Source of the DNA: Sphingomonas xanthus
GTDB lineage: Bacteria > Pseudomonadota > Alphaproteobacteria > Sphingomonadales > Sphingomonadaceae
DNA: 64,000 nucleotides
Assembly: GCF_007998985.1 (NCBI RefSeq)
Contig: NZ_CP041659.1
Location: 1,054,001 to 1,118,000 of the forward strand
Reading direction: 5' to 3'
Position numbers and translations under genes: made by a program. Of the stretch, positions 17,622 to 25,710 are shown piece by piece. The notes under the pieces are model-generated. The model did no database searches, was not told where the DNA came from, and worked only from the letters and a program-made list of their open reading frames with translations. How positions within the stretch are numbered: position 1 is the first letter of the stretch; each line of letters begins with the position of its first letter.

Positions 17622-18439
17622 CCACCGACCTACAATCGACCATCGAACAGGGCTGGGAACGGCGCGACTTGATCGACGGGTCGGACCGGCAACTGCGGGA
17701 AGCGGTCGAGACCGCGATCCTGCGCCTCGATTCCGGCGAGGAACGGGTTGCCGAAAAGGTCAATGGTGAATGGCAAGTCAACCAGTGGTTGAAAAAGGCC
17801 GTGCTGCTCAGCTTCCGGCTTAATCCGATGGAGGCTATCCAAGGCGGCCCTGGCGGCGCGCCTTGGTGGGACAAGGTCCCGTCAAAATTCCTCGACTGGG
17901 GCCCCGAACGCTTTGCCGCGGCCGGTTTTCGGTCGGTTCCCGGGGCGATCGTTCGCCGGGGCGCCTATATCGCGCCCGGTGCAGTGCTGATGCCCAGCTT
18001 CGTCAATATCGGCGCCCACGTCGGCGAAGGGACGATGGTCGATACCTGGGCAACCGTCGGAAGCTGCGCCCAGATAGGCCGCAACGTCCATATATCGGGC
18101 GGGGCCGGAATCGGCGGCGTGCTTGAGCCGCTGCAGGCCGGGCCGGTGATCCTCGAAGACCATTGTTTCATCGGCGCGCGCTCCGAGGTCGCGGAGGGCG
18201 TGGTCGTCGAAGAGGGCGCAGTTCTGTCCATGGGCGTGTTCCTCGGTGCCTCGACCAAGATCGTCGACCGCGCCAGCGGAGAGATTTTCTATGGCCGCGT
18301 CCCGGCCTATTCGGTCGTCGTCCCGGGCACCCTGCCTTCCGACAAGGGAGGCCCGGCTTTGGCCTGTGCGGTAATCGTCAAGCGGGTCGATGAGAAAACC
18401 CGATCTAAGACCAGTATCAACGAGCTGCTTCGCGACTGA
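17618..18439 (+). CDS. dapD: Tetrahydrodipicolinate N-succinyltransferase
   Basis: The 273-residue enzyme adds succinate from succinyl-CoA to tetrahydrodipicolinate in the succinylase branch of lysine and meso-diaminopimelate synthesis. The left-handed beta-helix of hexapeptide repeats is clear ([20 protein letters not shown] onward), with the conserved [15 protein letters not shown] block holding the catalytic residues. Length matches the family (about 270-280). The start is GTG 17618, which overlaps the nucleotidase TGA. It is followed by two small hairpins that could act as a transcript end. Confidence 0.96.
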   Translation: MTTDLQSTIEQGWERRDLIDGSDRQLREAVETAILRLDSGEERVAEKVNGEWQVNQWLKKAVLLSFRLNPMEAIQGGPGGAPWWDKVPSKFLDWGPERFAAAGFRSVPGAIVRRGAYIAPGAVLMPSFVNIGAHVGEGTMVDTWATVGSCAQIGRNVHISGGAGIGGVLEPLQAGPVILEDHCFIGARSEVAEGVVVEEGAVLSMGVFLGASTKIVDRASGEIFYGRVPAYSVVVPGTLPSDKGGPALACAVIVKRVDEKTRSKTSINELLRD

Positions 18440-18443
18440 CGCC

Positions 18444-18484
18444 CGATAAGCGCGGCTTATCGAAGACCAACCTATCTTGGTTGG
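18444..18484 (+). terminator. Two adjacent hairpins downstream of dapD
   Basis: CGATAAGC/GCTTATCG (18444-18451 and 18455-18462) pairs with a 3-base loop, and CCAACC/GGTTGG (18467-18472 and 18479-18484) pairs with a 6-base loop. Both lie between dapD and the transporter gene. Neither has a clear T-tract, so they may act as weak or factor-dependent terminators or as an attenuator for the next gene. Confidence 0.4.
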
Positions 18485-18534
18485 GACGTCCGGCCATTCT
18501 TACTTATGGCCAAAGTCGTACCAGGAGCAGGTTC

Positions 18535-19530
18535 ATGGCGACGGCCAGCAAGCAGTTGTTCGAGCGCAAGCGACGGGACGCGAACGCGTTGCAAGCCGAT
18601 TACACGCTGCCGATGATCCATAATGTCATGACAAGTCGCGAATGGGCCACCCTGGGCGCGCTGGCGCTGATCTGGGGCGCGGCCTTTTCCTTCATCAAGA
18701 TCGCGGTCAGCCATATTGACCCGCTCACCTATGTCTGGCTTCGACTCAGCATCGCCGCTTGCGGCCTGTACCTGTTCATGCGCCTGCGCGGTCACCGGCT
18801 AAACCTGCCTCTTCCGCTGTGGGGATCGATCCTGGTCCTTGCCCTACTCAACACCACGATACCATTCGCCCTGTTCGGCTGGGGCCAGCAGCATATCGCC
18901 AGCGGCCTTGCCGCGATCCTCAATGCCACCAGCCCGATCTGGGCGGTGCTGGTCGCCCATGCGTTCACCGCCGATGAAAAGCTGACGCCCGCGCGCCTGA
19001 TAGGCGTGCTGATCGGCGTCATGGGCGTTGCGACCATGGTCGGCCCCGACCTACTGGCCGGCGGCGGCGACCTGCTCGCCCAACTCGCCTGCCTTGTCGC
19101 CGCCTTCTGCTATGCGCTGGCGGGTGTCTGGGCCCGTCGCTTCCGCAAGCTCGGGGTCACGCCGATCAAGGTGGCAACCGGCCAATTGCTCGCCGGGGCC
19201 TTTGTTATGGCCCCCTTCGCCCTGGCCATCGACCAGCCATGGACCCGGCTGATGCCGCCCGCTGAAGCCTGGGCCGCGATCATACTCCTAGCGCTGCTCT
19301 GCTCGGCCTTTGCCTATGTGCTGTATTTCCGGCTGATAGACAGCGCGGGGGCGACCAATGCCCTGCTGGTAACCTTGCTGGTGCCGCCGGTCGCGATCCT
19401 GCTCGGCACATTGCTGTTCGGCGAGCGGCTCGCGACCAGCCATTTCCTCGGCCTCGGCCTCATCGCGCTCGGCCTCGCGGCGATCGACGGGCGATTAATT
19501 GCCTTCGCTCTCCCGCGCGCGCGCGCCTGA
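18535..19530 (+). CDS. EamA/DMT-family inner-membrane transporter
   Basis: This 331-residue protein has two EamA domains of five predicted membrane helices each, starting with TLGALALIWGAAFSFIKIAV, the usual first helix of drug/metabolite exporters. Members export small metabolites such as amino acids or drugs; the substrate here is unknown. ATG 18535 was chosen because AGGAG lies 7 bases upstream; this leaves about 30 cytosolic residues before the first helix, and a later ATG (18628) is an alternative. It converges on the thioredoxin-like gene, overlapping its end by 36 bases. Confidence 0.9.
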   Translation: MATASKQLFERKRRDANALQADYTLPMIHNVMTSREWATLGALALIWGAAFSFIKIAVSHIDPLTYVWLRLSIAACGLYLFMRLRGHRLNLPLPLWGSILVLALLNTTIPFALFGWGQQHIASGLAAILNATSPIWAVLVAHAFTADEKLTPARLIGVLIGVMGVATMVGPDLLAGGGDLLAQLACLVAAFCYALAGVWARRFRKLGVTPIKVATGQLLAGAFVMAPFALAIDQPWTRLMPPAEAWAAIILLALLCSAFAYVLYFRLIDSAGATNALLVTLLVPPVAILLGTLLFGERLATSHFLGLGLIALGLAAIDGRLIAFALPRARA

Positions 19531-20073
19531 CGCCTCAGCCAGCAATTTCGTTGCCTCGGGTCCGGTCCAGTCCAGATCGCCGACATAGCGCCAGACTTCC
19601 TTGCCCCCGGCATCGTAAAGGATCGTTGTCGGCAGGATCTGCGTGCCGAGCGCCGACGAAAGCCCCATTTCCGGATCATGATAGGCTGCAAAACGGCCAA
19701 GGTCGCGTTCCGCGAGGAAGGCGTCGACCGATCCTTGGGGCGCCATGTCCTGGCTGACCGCGATCACCGCCAGCCTTCCGTCGCCCGCATGCGCCGATTC
19801 GAGTTGCTGAAGGGTCGGCAACTCCTTGATGCAGGGCGCGCACCAGCTGGCCCACAAATTGACCAATAGGGGCGTCCCGCGGAACTTCGACAGTGTGAAC
19901 GTGCCGCCATCCGGATCGCGGAAGACGGTTACCGGGGACGGCTTTCCGCGCTGACTGCGGTCGACACCTTTCACCTGCTGGGATTCGCCAGCGGGCGCTT
20001 GAGGCTCCTCGGCCTTTTGCCTATCGCAGGCCGTCGCCGCGAAGGCAGCAAGGAGACAGACGATCAGCCGCAC
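19495..20073 (-). CDS. TlpA-like thiol:disulfide lipoprotein
   Basis: The 192-residue protein has a lipoprotein signal ending in AATAC and a thioredoxin-like domain with the redox motif WCAPC ([14 protein letters not shown]), then the cis-Pro loop near [12 protein letters not shown]. It should be membrane-anchored and reduce disulfides in the periplasm, for example in cytochrome c maturation, as TlpA/ResA do. GTG 20073 was chosen because GGAG lies 6 bases upstream and the product begins with the signal peptide; upstream codons in frame read through argH in antisense. Starts of this gene and argH are only 16 bases apart, so promoters must overlap the opposite gene. Confidence 0.9.
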   Translation of the reverse strand: MRLIVCLLAAFAATACDRQKAEEPQAPAGESQQVKGVDRSQRGKPSPVTVFRDPDGGTFTLSKFRGTPLLVNLWASWCAPCIKELPTLQQLESAHAGDGRLAVIAVSQDMAPQGSVDAFLAERDLGRFAAYHDPEMGLSSALGTQILPTTILYDAGGKEVWRYVGDLDWTGPEATKLLAEASGARARESEGN

Positions 20074-20089
20074 AGGCAACTCCAACCAG

Positions 20090-21469
20090 ATGTGGGGCGG
20101 GCGCTTCGCAGGCGGCCCGGCCGCGGTGATGCGCGAGATCAATGCCTCGATCTCGGTCGATAAAAGGCTATGGCGCGAGGATATCGCCGCGTCAAAGGCC
20201 CATGCGGCAATGCTCGCGAGCGAGGGAATCCTGTCGCCGACGGACGCAATAGCGATCGACCGGGGGCTCGACACCGTCGCCGACGAGATTGAAGCGGGCA
20301 AGCTGGTCGAGGACCCGGCGCTCGAAGACATTCACATGCATGTCGAGCATCGCCTGTCCGAGTTGATCGGCGATGCGGCGGGCCGGCTGCACACCGCGCG
20401 CTCGCGCAACGACCAGGTCGCGACCGACTTTCGCCTGTTCGTTCGCCGCTGCGCCGATGAAACGATTTGCGGGCTCGACAGGCTCGAGCTGGCCCTAGTC
20501 GACCGGGCCGAACAACATGCCGGGACCGTCATGCCGGGCTTTACCCATCTCCAATCGGGTCAGCCGGTCACGCTTGGCCACCATCTTCTTGCCTATCGTG
20601 AAATGCTGGTCCGGGACCGCAGTCGTTTTGCCGATGCGCGACGCCGGATGAACGAGAATCCGCTGGGGAGCGCGGCGCTGGCCGGGACCGGCTTCGACCT
20701 CGACCGCGACGCGACGACGAAGGCGCTTGGCTTCGACCGGCCGACCGCCAATAGCCTCGACGCGGTCAGCGACCGCGACTTCGTGGTCGATTATCTCCAT
20801 GCCGCCGCGCTCTGTTCAGTGCATCTGTCGCGGCTTGCCGAGGAGATCATCCTGTGGGCGTCGCAACCGTTCGGCTTCGTCAAGCTGCCCGACGCCTGGT
20901 CAACCGGATCGTCGATCATGCCCAACAAGCGCAACCCGGACGCGGCCGAGCTGGTGCGCGGGCATGCCGCCCGGATCATCGGCGACCTGGTGGCGATGCT
21001 GGTGCTGTTGAAAGGCTTGCCGCTGGCTTATGCCAAGGACCTCCAGGACGATAAGCCTCCCTTGTTCGACGCCCATGACCTGCTGGCGCTAAGCCTTGCG
21101 GCGATGGCCGGGATGGTTGCGGACCTGGAGTTCGTGCCTGCCCGGATGCGCGCCGCTGCCGCCGCCGGACACGCCACTGCGACCGACCTTGCCGACTGGC
21201 TGGTGAGTGAGGCGCGGGTTCCGTTCCGGGAGGCCCATCACATCGCCGGGCGCGCCGTCGCCGCCGCCGAAGGGGAGGGAAAAGCGCTCGACGAGCTTGG
21301 TCTCGACCGGCTTACGGCAATCGATCCCCGGATCGACGAACGGGTCTTGCCGCGCCTGTCGGTCGAGGCGTCGGTGGCGGCCCGCAGGTCGGCTGGCGGG
21401 ACCGCGCCCGACCGGGTAATGCAGGTCATCGCGGCTATCCGGGCCGATATCGCCGCACGGGAGGCATGA
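20090..21469 (+). CDS. argH: Argininosuccinate lyase
   Basis: The 459-residue enzyme splits argininosuccinate to arginine and fumarate, the last step of arginine synthesis. Family signatures are [10 protein letters not shown] at the start, [17 protein letters not shown], and the catalytic loop [12 protein letters not shown]. Length is standard. Upstream, argG lies far away at 35.9-37.1 kb, so the two arginine genes are not linked as an operon. Its stop overlaps the start of a small lipoprotein gene. Confidence 0.97.
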   Translation: MWGGRFAGGPAAVMREINASISVDKRLWREDIAASKAHAAMLASEGILSPTDAIAIDRGLDTVADEIEAGKLVEDPALEDIHMHVEHRLSELIGDAAGRLHTARSRNDQVATDFRLFVRRCADETICGLDRLELALVDRAEQHAGTVMPGFTHLQSGQPVTLGHHLLAYREMLVRDRSRFADARRRMNENPLGSAALAGTGFDLDRDATTKALGFDRPTANSLDAVSDRDFVVDYLHAAALCSVHLSRLAEEIILWASQPFGFVKLPDAWSTGSSIMPNKRNPDAAELVRGHAARIIGDLVAMLVLLKGLPLAYAKDLQDDKPPLFDAHDLLALSLAAMAGMVADLEFVPARMRAAAAAGHATATDLADWLVSEARVPFREAHHIAGRAVAAAEGEGKALDELGLDRLTAIDPRIDERVLPRLSVEASVAARRSAGGTAPDRVMQVIAAIRADIAAREA

Positions 21470-21798
21470 TGACCAAAGCCTACGCCATTGCCGTTGCGGC
21501 GGCGCTGCTTTCATCCTGCGGAAGGGTCGCCGACCTTGAGCCGAAGGCCGGCAGCAGCTTGCCGCAGAAGCCGGCACTCGCCAAGCGCGCGCTTACCGCG
21601 GAAGAGTTACTCCAATTGCCGCCCCACGCCGACCCCCGCCGGGTCGACGAGCTCAACAAGCGGGGCGAGGTGCGCCAGCCCGACCGGTTCGACCTTCCCC
21701 CGCCCGATGGCGAGGCGCCGCCTGTGCCGGCCGGGACGGACGATCCCGCCGCGCTCGAAGCCAGCGGTTCCGACAATTTAGGTGAGCAGCGTCGATGA
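21466..21798 (+). CDS. Small lipoprotein between argH and galU
   Basis: The 110-residue product has a signal peptide with lipobox LLSSC (Cys about residue 18) and then a proline- and aspartate-rich, mostly disordered tail with the segment [21 protein letters not shown]. It resembles the short lipoprotein often found just downstream of argH in alphaproteobacteria, where lysA usually follows; here galU follows instead. Two ATG codons in tandem (21466, 21469) can serve as start. Its TGA overlaps the galU ATG. No function is known; an LptM-like role at the outer membrane is conceivable but speculative. Confidence 0.75.
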   Translation: MMTKAYAIAVAAALLSSCGRVADLEPKAGSSLPQKPALAKRALTAEELLQLPPHADPRRVDELNKRGEVRQPDRFDLPPPDGEAPPVPAGTDDPAALEASGSDNLGEQRR

Positions 21799-22652
21799 AG
21801 CCGATCCGCAAGGCGATTTTCCCGGTCGCAGGCCTTGGCACCCGCCTTTTGCCAGCGACCAAGACCATGCCCAAGGAAATGCTGACGGTCGTCGACCGGC
21901 CGCTGATCCAATATGCCGTAGACGAAGCCCGCGAGGCGGGTATCGAGCAGATGATCTTCGTCACCGGCCGGGGCAAATCCAGCCTGGTGGACTATTTCGA
22001 CCAGGGGTTCGAGCTGGAAGCGACGATGGAGCGGGCCGGGAAAAGCTTGGACCCGCTTGCGCCTTCGCGGACCGAATTCGGAGAAATTGTTTCCGTCCGC
22101 CAGCAGCAGCCGCTCGGTCTTGGCCATGCCGTATGGTGCGCACGGCACATCGTCGGCGACGAACCTTTCGCGGTGCTGCTTCCGGATGACCTGATGATCG
22201 GTCGGCCCGGAGCGCTCAAGCAGATGGTCGACGCCTATGCCGAACTCGGCGGCAATATCGTCTGCGCGCAGGAAGTGCCGGCCGAGCGAACCGCAAGCTA
22301 TGGCATCATCACGCCCGGCAAGGCGCATGGCGCAACGACCGAAGTTCGCGGCCTGGTCGAAAAGCCGAAGCCCGAGGACGCTCCCTCGCGGTTGGCGGTT
22401 ATCGGGCGCTACATCCTCCAGCCCGCCGTGATGGAATATCTCGGCCAGGGCGAGCGCGGCGCCGGCGGCGAAATCCAGCTCACCGATTCCATGGCGAAGA
22501 TGATCGGCGACCAATCTTTTCATGCCCTGACGGTCGATGCGGTGCGCCACGATTGCGGCGACAAGACCGGCTATGTGCTGGCTAATCTGGCAGTGGCAAT
22601 GGACCGCCCCGATCTCAGGCCTGCGATCGAAGCCTGGCTGGAGCGGCGCTAG
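21795..22652 (+). CDS. galU: UTP-glucose-1-phosphate uridylyltransferase
   Basis: The 285-residue enzyme makes UDP-glucose from UTP and glucose-1-phosphate, supplying precursors for envelope polysaccharides. The nucleotide-binding start KAIFPVAGLGTRLLPATK and the catalytic region LPDDLMIG are clear, as are LGHAVWCAR and VEKPKPEDAPS. Length matches GalU (about 290). It is translationally coupled to the lipoprotein upstream and overlaps the convergent receiver gene by 4 bases at the stops. Confidence 0.96.
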   Translation: MKPIRKAIFPVAGLGTRLLPATKTMPKEMLTVVDRPLIQYAVDEAREAGIEQMIFVTGRGKSSLVDYFDQGFELEATMERAGKSLDPLAPSRTEFGEIVSVRQQQPLGLGHAVWCARHIVGDEPFAVLLPDDLMIGRPGALKQMVDAYAELGGNIVCAQEVPAERTASYGIITPGKAHGATTEVRGLVEKPKPEDAPSRLAVIGRYILQPAVMEYLGQGERGAGGEIQLTDSMAKMIGDQSFHALTVDAVRHDCGDKTGYVLANLAVAMDRPDLRPAIEAWLERR

Positions 22653-23203
22653 GCTCGCGCAACCAGCCGGATGAGCCGTTCGCGCTCGGCCTCGCTCTGT
22701 ACCAGCGCCTCGCGGATTTCACCGAGCTGGATCGCCCGGGTCACGATCCGGGCGTCGAGCATGGCATTGTCGGCGCGCAACTGCTTGACCGACCTGGCCC
22801 GATTGATCCGGCGCGCGATGCGAGCAGCCAGTACGTCGCAATGGAATGGCTTGGCGACGACGTCGTCGGCCCCCGCCGCGAAGCCATCTACCGCGCCCGC
22901 GCTGTCCGATTTCCCGGTGATCAGAACCACAGGCGTGTCACTGAGGAGGGTATCGTCGCGGATTCGCCGGGTCAGCTCGACGCCGCTCATCGACGCCATG
23001 CGAAGCTCCGCGACCACCGCGTCGATCGGCAGGCGAAGCATTTCCGCCATCGCATTGGCGGCATCGTCGCAGGCTATGATCCGATAACCCGCCTCGCCCA
23101 GGCGCTTGGCCAGCACGTGCAGGGCGCTGCGGTTCGGTTCAACGAGCAACAGGCGCGCCGGGCCGGTGCCGCAATTGGACAAGGGTGCGGGATCGATCGC
23201 CAT
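22649..23203 (-). CDS. Degenerate receiver-domain protein with C-terminal coiled coil
   Basis: The 184-residue protein has one CheY-like receiver domain (residues 16-128) and a charged helix with heptad-like spacing (about 128-184), and no output domain. The conserved switch Thr96 (LITG) and Lys118 (AKPF) are present. However, the phosphoacceptor Asp is replaced by Glu66 (VVAELRM), and the acidic pair is only Glu22-Pro23 (LVEPN). Glu at this site can mimic phosphorylation, so the protein may be locked in an active-like state or work without a kinase. ATG 23203 is chosen; ATG 23221 would add six residues. A CtrA-type sequence lies upstream. Confidence 0.85.
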   Translation of the reverse strand: MAIDPAPLSNCGTGPARLLLVEPNRSALHVLAKRLGEAGYRIIACDDAANAMAEMLRLPIDAVVAELRMASMSGVELTRRIRDDTLLSDTPVVLITGKSDSAGAVDGFAAGADDVVAKPFHCDVLAARIARRINRARSVKQLRADNAMLDARIVTRAIQLGEIREALVQSEAERERLIRLVARA

Positions 23204-23228
23204 GGACAGGGGACTAGCCAAAAATGGT

Positions 23229-23243
23229 TAACGGGCAGTTAGG
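23229..23243 (-). promoter_or_regulatory. Candidate CtrA box upstream of the receiver gene
   Basis: On the minus strand the sequence reads CTAA, 7 bases, TTAA, followed by CC, one mismatch from the CtrA consensus TTAA-N7-TTAA. It lies about 26-40 bases before the start codon of the degenerate receiver protein. CtrA is the cell-cycle regulator of alphaproteobacteria. This is a pattern match only. Confidence 0.4.
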
Positions 23244-23246
23244 CGA

Positions 23247-23813
23247 TCACGGCTCCAGCTCGACATCCCAGTAGAGATAATCGCGCCAGCTTTGGTGTAG
23301 ATAGTTTGGCGGGAAGCTCTTGCCATGATCCTGCAATTGCCAACTGGTCGGCCGGATCGGCTCCCGTTCAATGTGCATCTTGGCCTGGCGCGGAGTACGG
23401 CCGCCCTTCTTGAGGTTGCATGGCGCGCAGGCCGTGGCGACATTTTCCCAGCTGGTCCGGCCACCTTGGGCGCGCGGCACGACATGGTCGAACGTCAGCT
23501 CCTTGTGCGAGCCGCAATAGACACAGCGGAAACGATCGCGCAGGAACAGATTGAACCGGGTGAAGGCCGGATATTCGTTAGGCCGGACGAATTGACGCAA
23601 GGCGATGACCGAGGGCAGCTTGAGCGATGCCGAGGGACTATGCACTTCGCGATCATAATGGGCGACGACGTCGACCCGCTCAAGGAACATGGCCTTGACC
23701 GCAGTCTGCCACGGCCACAGCGACAAGGGATAGTAGCTGAGCGGCGTATAGTCGGCATTGAGCACCAGCGCGGGACAGCTGTCCGGGTGGCGAAGCAGGT
23801 CGGTATGATACAC
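23247..23813 (-). CDS. HNH endonuclease-domain protein
   Basis: The 188-residue protein carries an HNH nuclease domain with a structural zinc: RFRCVYCG (Cys pair), LTFDHVVPRAQGG (catalytic Asp-His), the central Asn in SWENVATAC and the second pair CAPCNLKK. The N-terminal half, with the segment ADYTPLSYYPLSLWPWQ, is a conserved element seen in a stand-alone HNH subgroup of many bacteria and is of unknown role. GTG 23813 is taken as start, preceded by GGAGA about 10 bases away; any ATG lies further upstream in non-coding-like sequence. No restriction, phage or mobile gene is adjacent, so this is likely a chromosomal housekeeping or repair-related protein. Confidence 0.8.
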   Translation of the reverse strand: MYHTDLLRHPDSCPALVLNADYTPLSYYPLSLWPWQTAVKAMFLERVDVVAHYDREVHSPSASLKLPSVIALRQFVRPNEYPAFTRFNLFLRDRFRCVYCGSHKELTFDHVVPRAQGGRTSWENVATACAPCNLKKGGRTPRQAKMHIEREPIRPTSWQLQDHGKSFPPNYLHQSWRDYLYWDVELEP

Positions 23814-23948
23814 GGGGCAAAAATCTCCAGCATCCTGGGCCTTGCCCCGAACACCGTTCCCCGGCCTGTCGCACTGTCCCGTCGCTTGCCAGGCGGAGGA
23901 CCTTGGCGGGAGACCGGCGGCCGCGAAAGGCCCGTCTTTCCGTCTGCG

Positions 23949-23970
23949 ACCCCGGATGCCAACCCGGGGT
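23949..23970 (+). repeat. Palindromic element in the HNH/gluQ intergenic region
   Basis: ACCCCGG (23949-23955) and CCGGGGT (23964-23970) pair perfectly around an 8-base loop within the 230-base divergent spacer. It resembles dispersed REP-type palindromes of alphaproteobacterial genomes; copy number elsewhere in this genome cannot be seen. Confidence 0.4.
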
Positions 23971-24044
23971 GACAGTGGCATGACACCACATTCGTCGAAT
24001 CACCGTCAAGTGCTGGATATGCGGTGGAAGTCTTGGAGTGAGTC

Positions 24045-24893
24045 TTGAAGGTCACACGTTTCGCCCCGTCACCGTCCGGCCGGCTGCACCTCGGCCATGC
24101 CTTTTCAGCAGTGCTGGGCCATGCCCATGCGCGCGCCGCCGATGGCCACTTCCTGCTCCGGATCGAGGACCTAGATACTGGTCGGTGCCGCGCCGAATTC
24201 GTCGACGGCATCCTTGAGGATCTGGCCTGGCTCGGCCTTGTCCATGACGGCTTGCCGATGGTCCAGTCCCACCGCCGGGACCGCTATGACGCAGCCTTGG
24301 CCCGGTTGAAGGCCGACGGCTTGGTCTATCCCTGTTTTTGCACGCGGTCCGACATCGCCCAGTCCCTAACCGCGCCGCATGGCGATGCCGGCGCCCATTA
24401 TCCCGGCACCTGCCGTAACCTTGCCGACGATCCGAATCGTCGCGCCTCGACCCCTCACAGCTGGCGGCTGCATTCGGCTAAGGCGCTCGACTTGGCCGGC
24501 CTGCCGAGATGGACCGAACAGGACGGCAAGACCTACCAGGCGGCGCAAAGCGACATCGGCGATGCGATAATCGCCCGCAAGGACGCCCCGGCGTCCTATC
24601 ATCTCGCCTGCGTCGTCGATGATGCCGAGAGCGGGGTCACGCTGGTCGTGCGAGGGGAGGATTTACGACCTTCGACCCAGACCCAGCGGCTTTTGCAGAT
24701 CCTGCTTGCCCTGCCCGAACCCGCCTATCTTCATCACCCGCTGGTTACCCATGCCGACGGCCGGCGCCTCGCCAAGCGCGACAAGGCACCGACGCTGGAC
24801 GCGATGCGCGCCGAGGGGGTCGACGGGCCGGCGCTTGCCGCCGCGCTGCTCGAAGGCAGACTCCCCCTAGGATTCCGCCTCTCGCGAGCCTAG
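24045..24893 (+). CDS. gluQ: Glutamyl-Q tRNA(Asp) synthetase
   Basis: The 282-residue protein is a GluRS paralogue without the anticodon-binding domain; it attaches glutamate to queuosine in tRNA-Asp. The class I signature is RFAPSPSGRLHLGHAFSA, and the KMSKS-like loop reads RLAKRDKAP. The zinc site typical of GluQRS is present: CFC near residue 100 and YPGTC about 30 residues later. Length matches (about 280-300). The start is TTG 24045 with GGAGTGAG just upstream; no in-frame ATG fits the family start. Confidence 0.93.
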   Translation: MKVTRFAPSPSGRLHLGHAFSAVLGHAHARAADGHFLLRIEDLDTGRCRAEFVDGILEDLAWLGLVHDGLPMVQSHRRDRYDAALARLKADGLVYPCFCTRSDIAQSLTAPHGDAGAHYPGTCRNLADDPNRRASTPHSWRLHSAKALDLAGLPRWTEQDGKTYQAAQSDIGDAIIARKDAPASYHLACVVDDAESGVTLVVRGEDLRPSTQTQRLLQILLALPEPAYLHHPLVTHADGRRLAKRDKAPTLDAMRAEGVDGPALAAALLEGRLPLGFRLSRA

Positions 24894-24903
24894 ATAGGAC
24901 GAC

Positions 24904-25107
24904 ATGAGCATCTTCCTGCTGATCCTGCTGCTGGTCGCCATGGCGGCCGTTCTCTACGTTCTGGTCCGCGGGGTCATGGCCATGGCCAACGGCAAGGACG
25001 TCAGTGGCGAAGTCCAGCAGGGCTATATGCAAAAGCGCGTCCTCTATCAGGGCGTCGCCATCGTCCTTGTCGTGCTGATCCTGATGCTCGCCAGCGGGCG
25101 TGGTTAA
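24904..25107 (+). CDS. Small HIG1-like twin transmembrane protein
   Basis: The 67-residue protein has two membrane helices (about 3-24 and 48-64) joined by a polar loop with the segment QGYMQKRVLYQGVAI, which resembles the HIG1 domain (QxxxMxxRVxxQ). HIG1 proteins in bacteria and mitochondria associate with cytochrome c oxidase. No oxidase gene is nearby here. It overlaps the cobalamin adenosyltransferase start by 8 bases, suggesting one transcript. The family assignment is based on this loop. Confidence 0.75.
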   Translation: MSIFLLILLLVAMAAVLYVLVRGVMAMANGKDVSGEVQQGYMQKRVLYQGVAIVLVVLILMLASGRG

Positions 25108-25663
25108 ACTCAACAAGATTTATACCCGTACGGGAGACCAGGGCGGCACGGGCCTGGTCGATGGAAGCCGCGTCTCCAAGTCCAGCGCGCGAATGGCCGC
25201 AATCGGCGAGGTCGACGAAGCCAATAGCGCCCTTGGGGCGGCGATCGCCGCGCTGGGCGGACGCGATCCGGCTTCCGCCCTGCGGCTGATCCAGAATGAA
25301 CTGTTCGACCTTGGCGCCGACCTGGCCACGCCGGAAGGCATTGACGGGGCGCTGCGGATCCTGCCCAGCCAGGCCGATCGGCTCGAACGCGAAATCGACG
25401 CAATGAATGCCGAGCTGCCGGCACTGACGAGCTTCATCCTGCCCGGGGGGTCGATGGCCGTTGCGCTTCTCCACCAGGCGCGCTGCGTCGTCCGCCGCGC
25501 CGAGCGGGCGGCAGTCGCGCTCAATGAAAGCGACGGAATCAATCCCGCCGCGCTGGCCTACCTTAACCGTTTGTCCGACCATCTGTTCGTCGCCGCCCGG
25601 AATCTGGCGGCCGGCGAGGGCGGCGACATTTTGTGGCAGCCGGGCGCCACGCGCGGCGCCTGA
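25100..25663 (+). CDS. Cob(I)alamin adenosyltransferase, PduO type
   Basis: The 187-residue enzyme transfers the adenosyl group of ATP to cob(I)alamin to make coenzyme B12. PduO-type motifs are visible: YTRTGDQGGTGLVDGSR near the start (ATP binding), GEVDEANSALG, and the C-terminal RRAERAAVAL and LNRLSDHLFVAAR. Length is typical (about 180-190). The GTG 25100 start overlaps the HIG1-like gene. The presence of this enzyme implies use of adenosylcobalamin by at least one enzyme elsewhere in the genome; no B12 synthesis genes lie in the window. Confidence 0.93.
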   Translation: MVKLNKIYTRTGDQGGTGLVDGSRVSKSSARMAAIGEVDEANSALGAAIAALGGRDPASALRLIQNELFDLGADLATPEGIDGALRILPSQADRLEREIDAMNAELPALTSFILPGGSMAVALLHQARCVVRRAERAAVALNESDGINPAALAYLNRLSDHLFVAARNLAAGEGGDILWQPGATRGA

Positions 25664-25710
25664 GGGAAACTTTTCACGGTGCCAAAGCTTATATTGGCGC
25701 AAGGGGTTTG

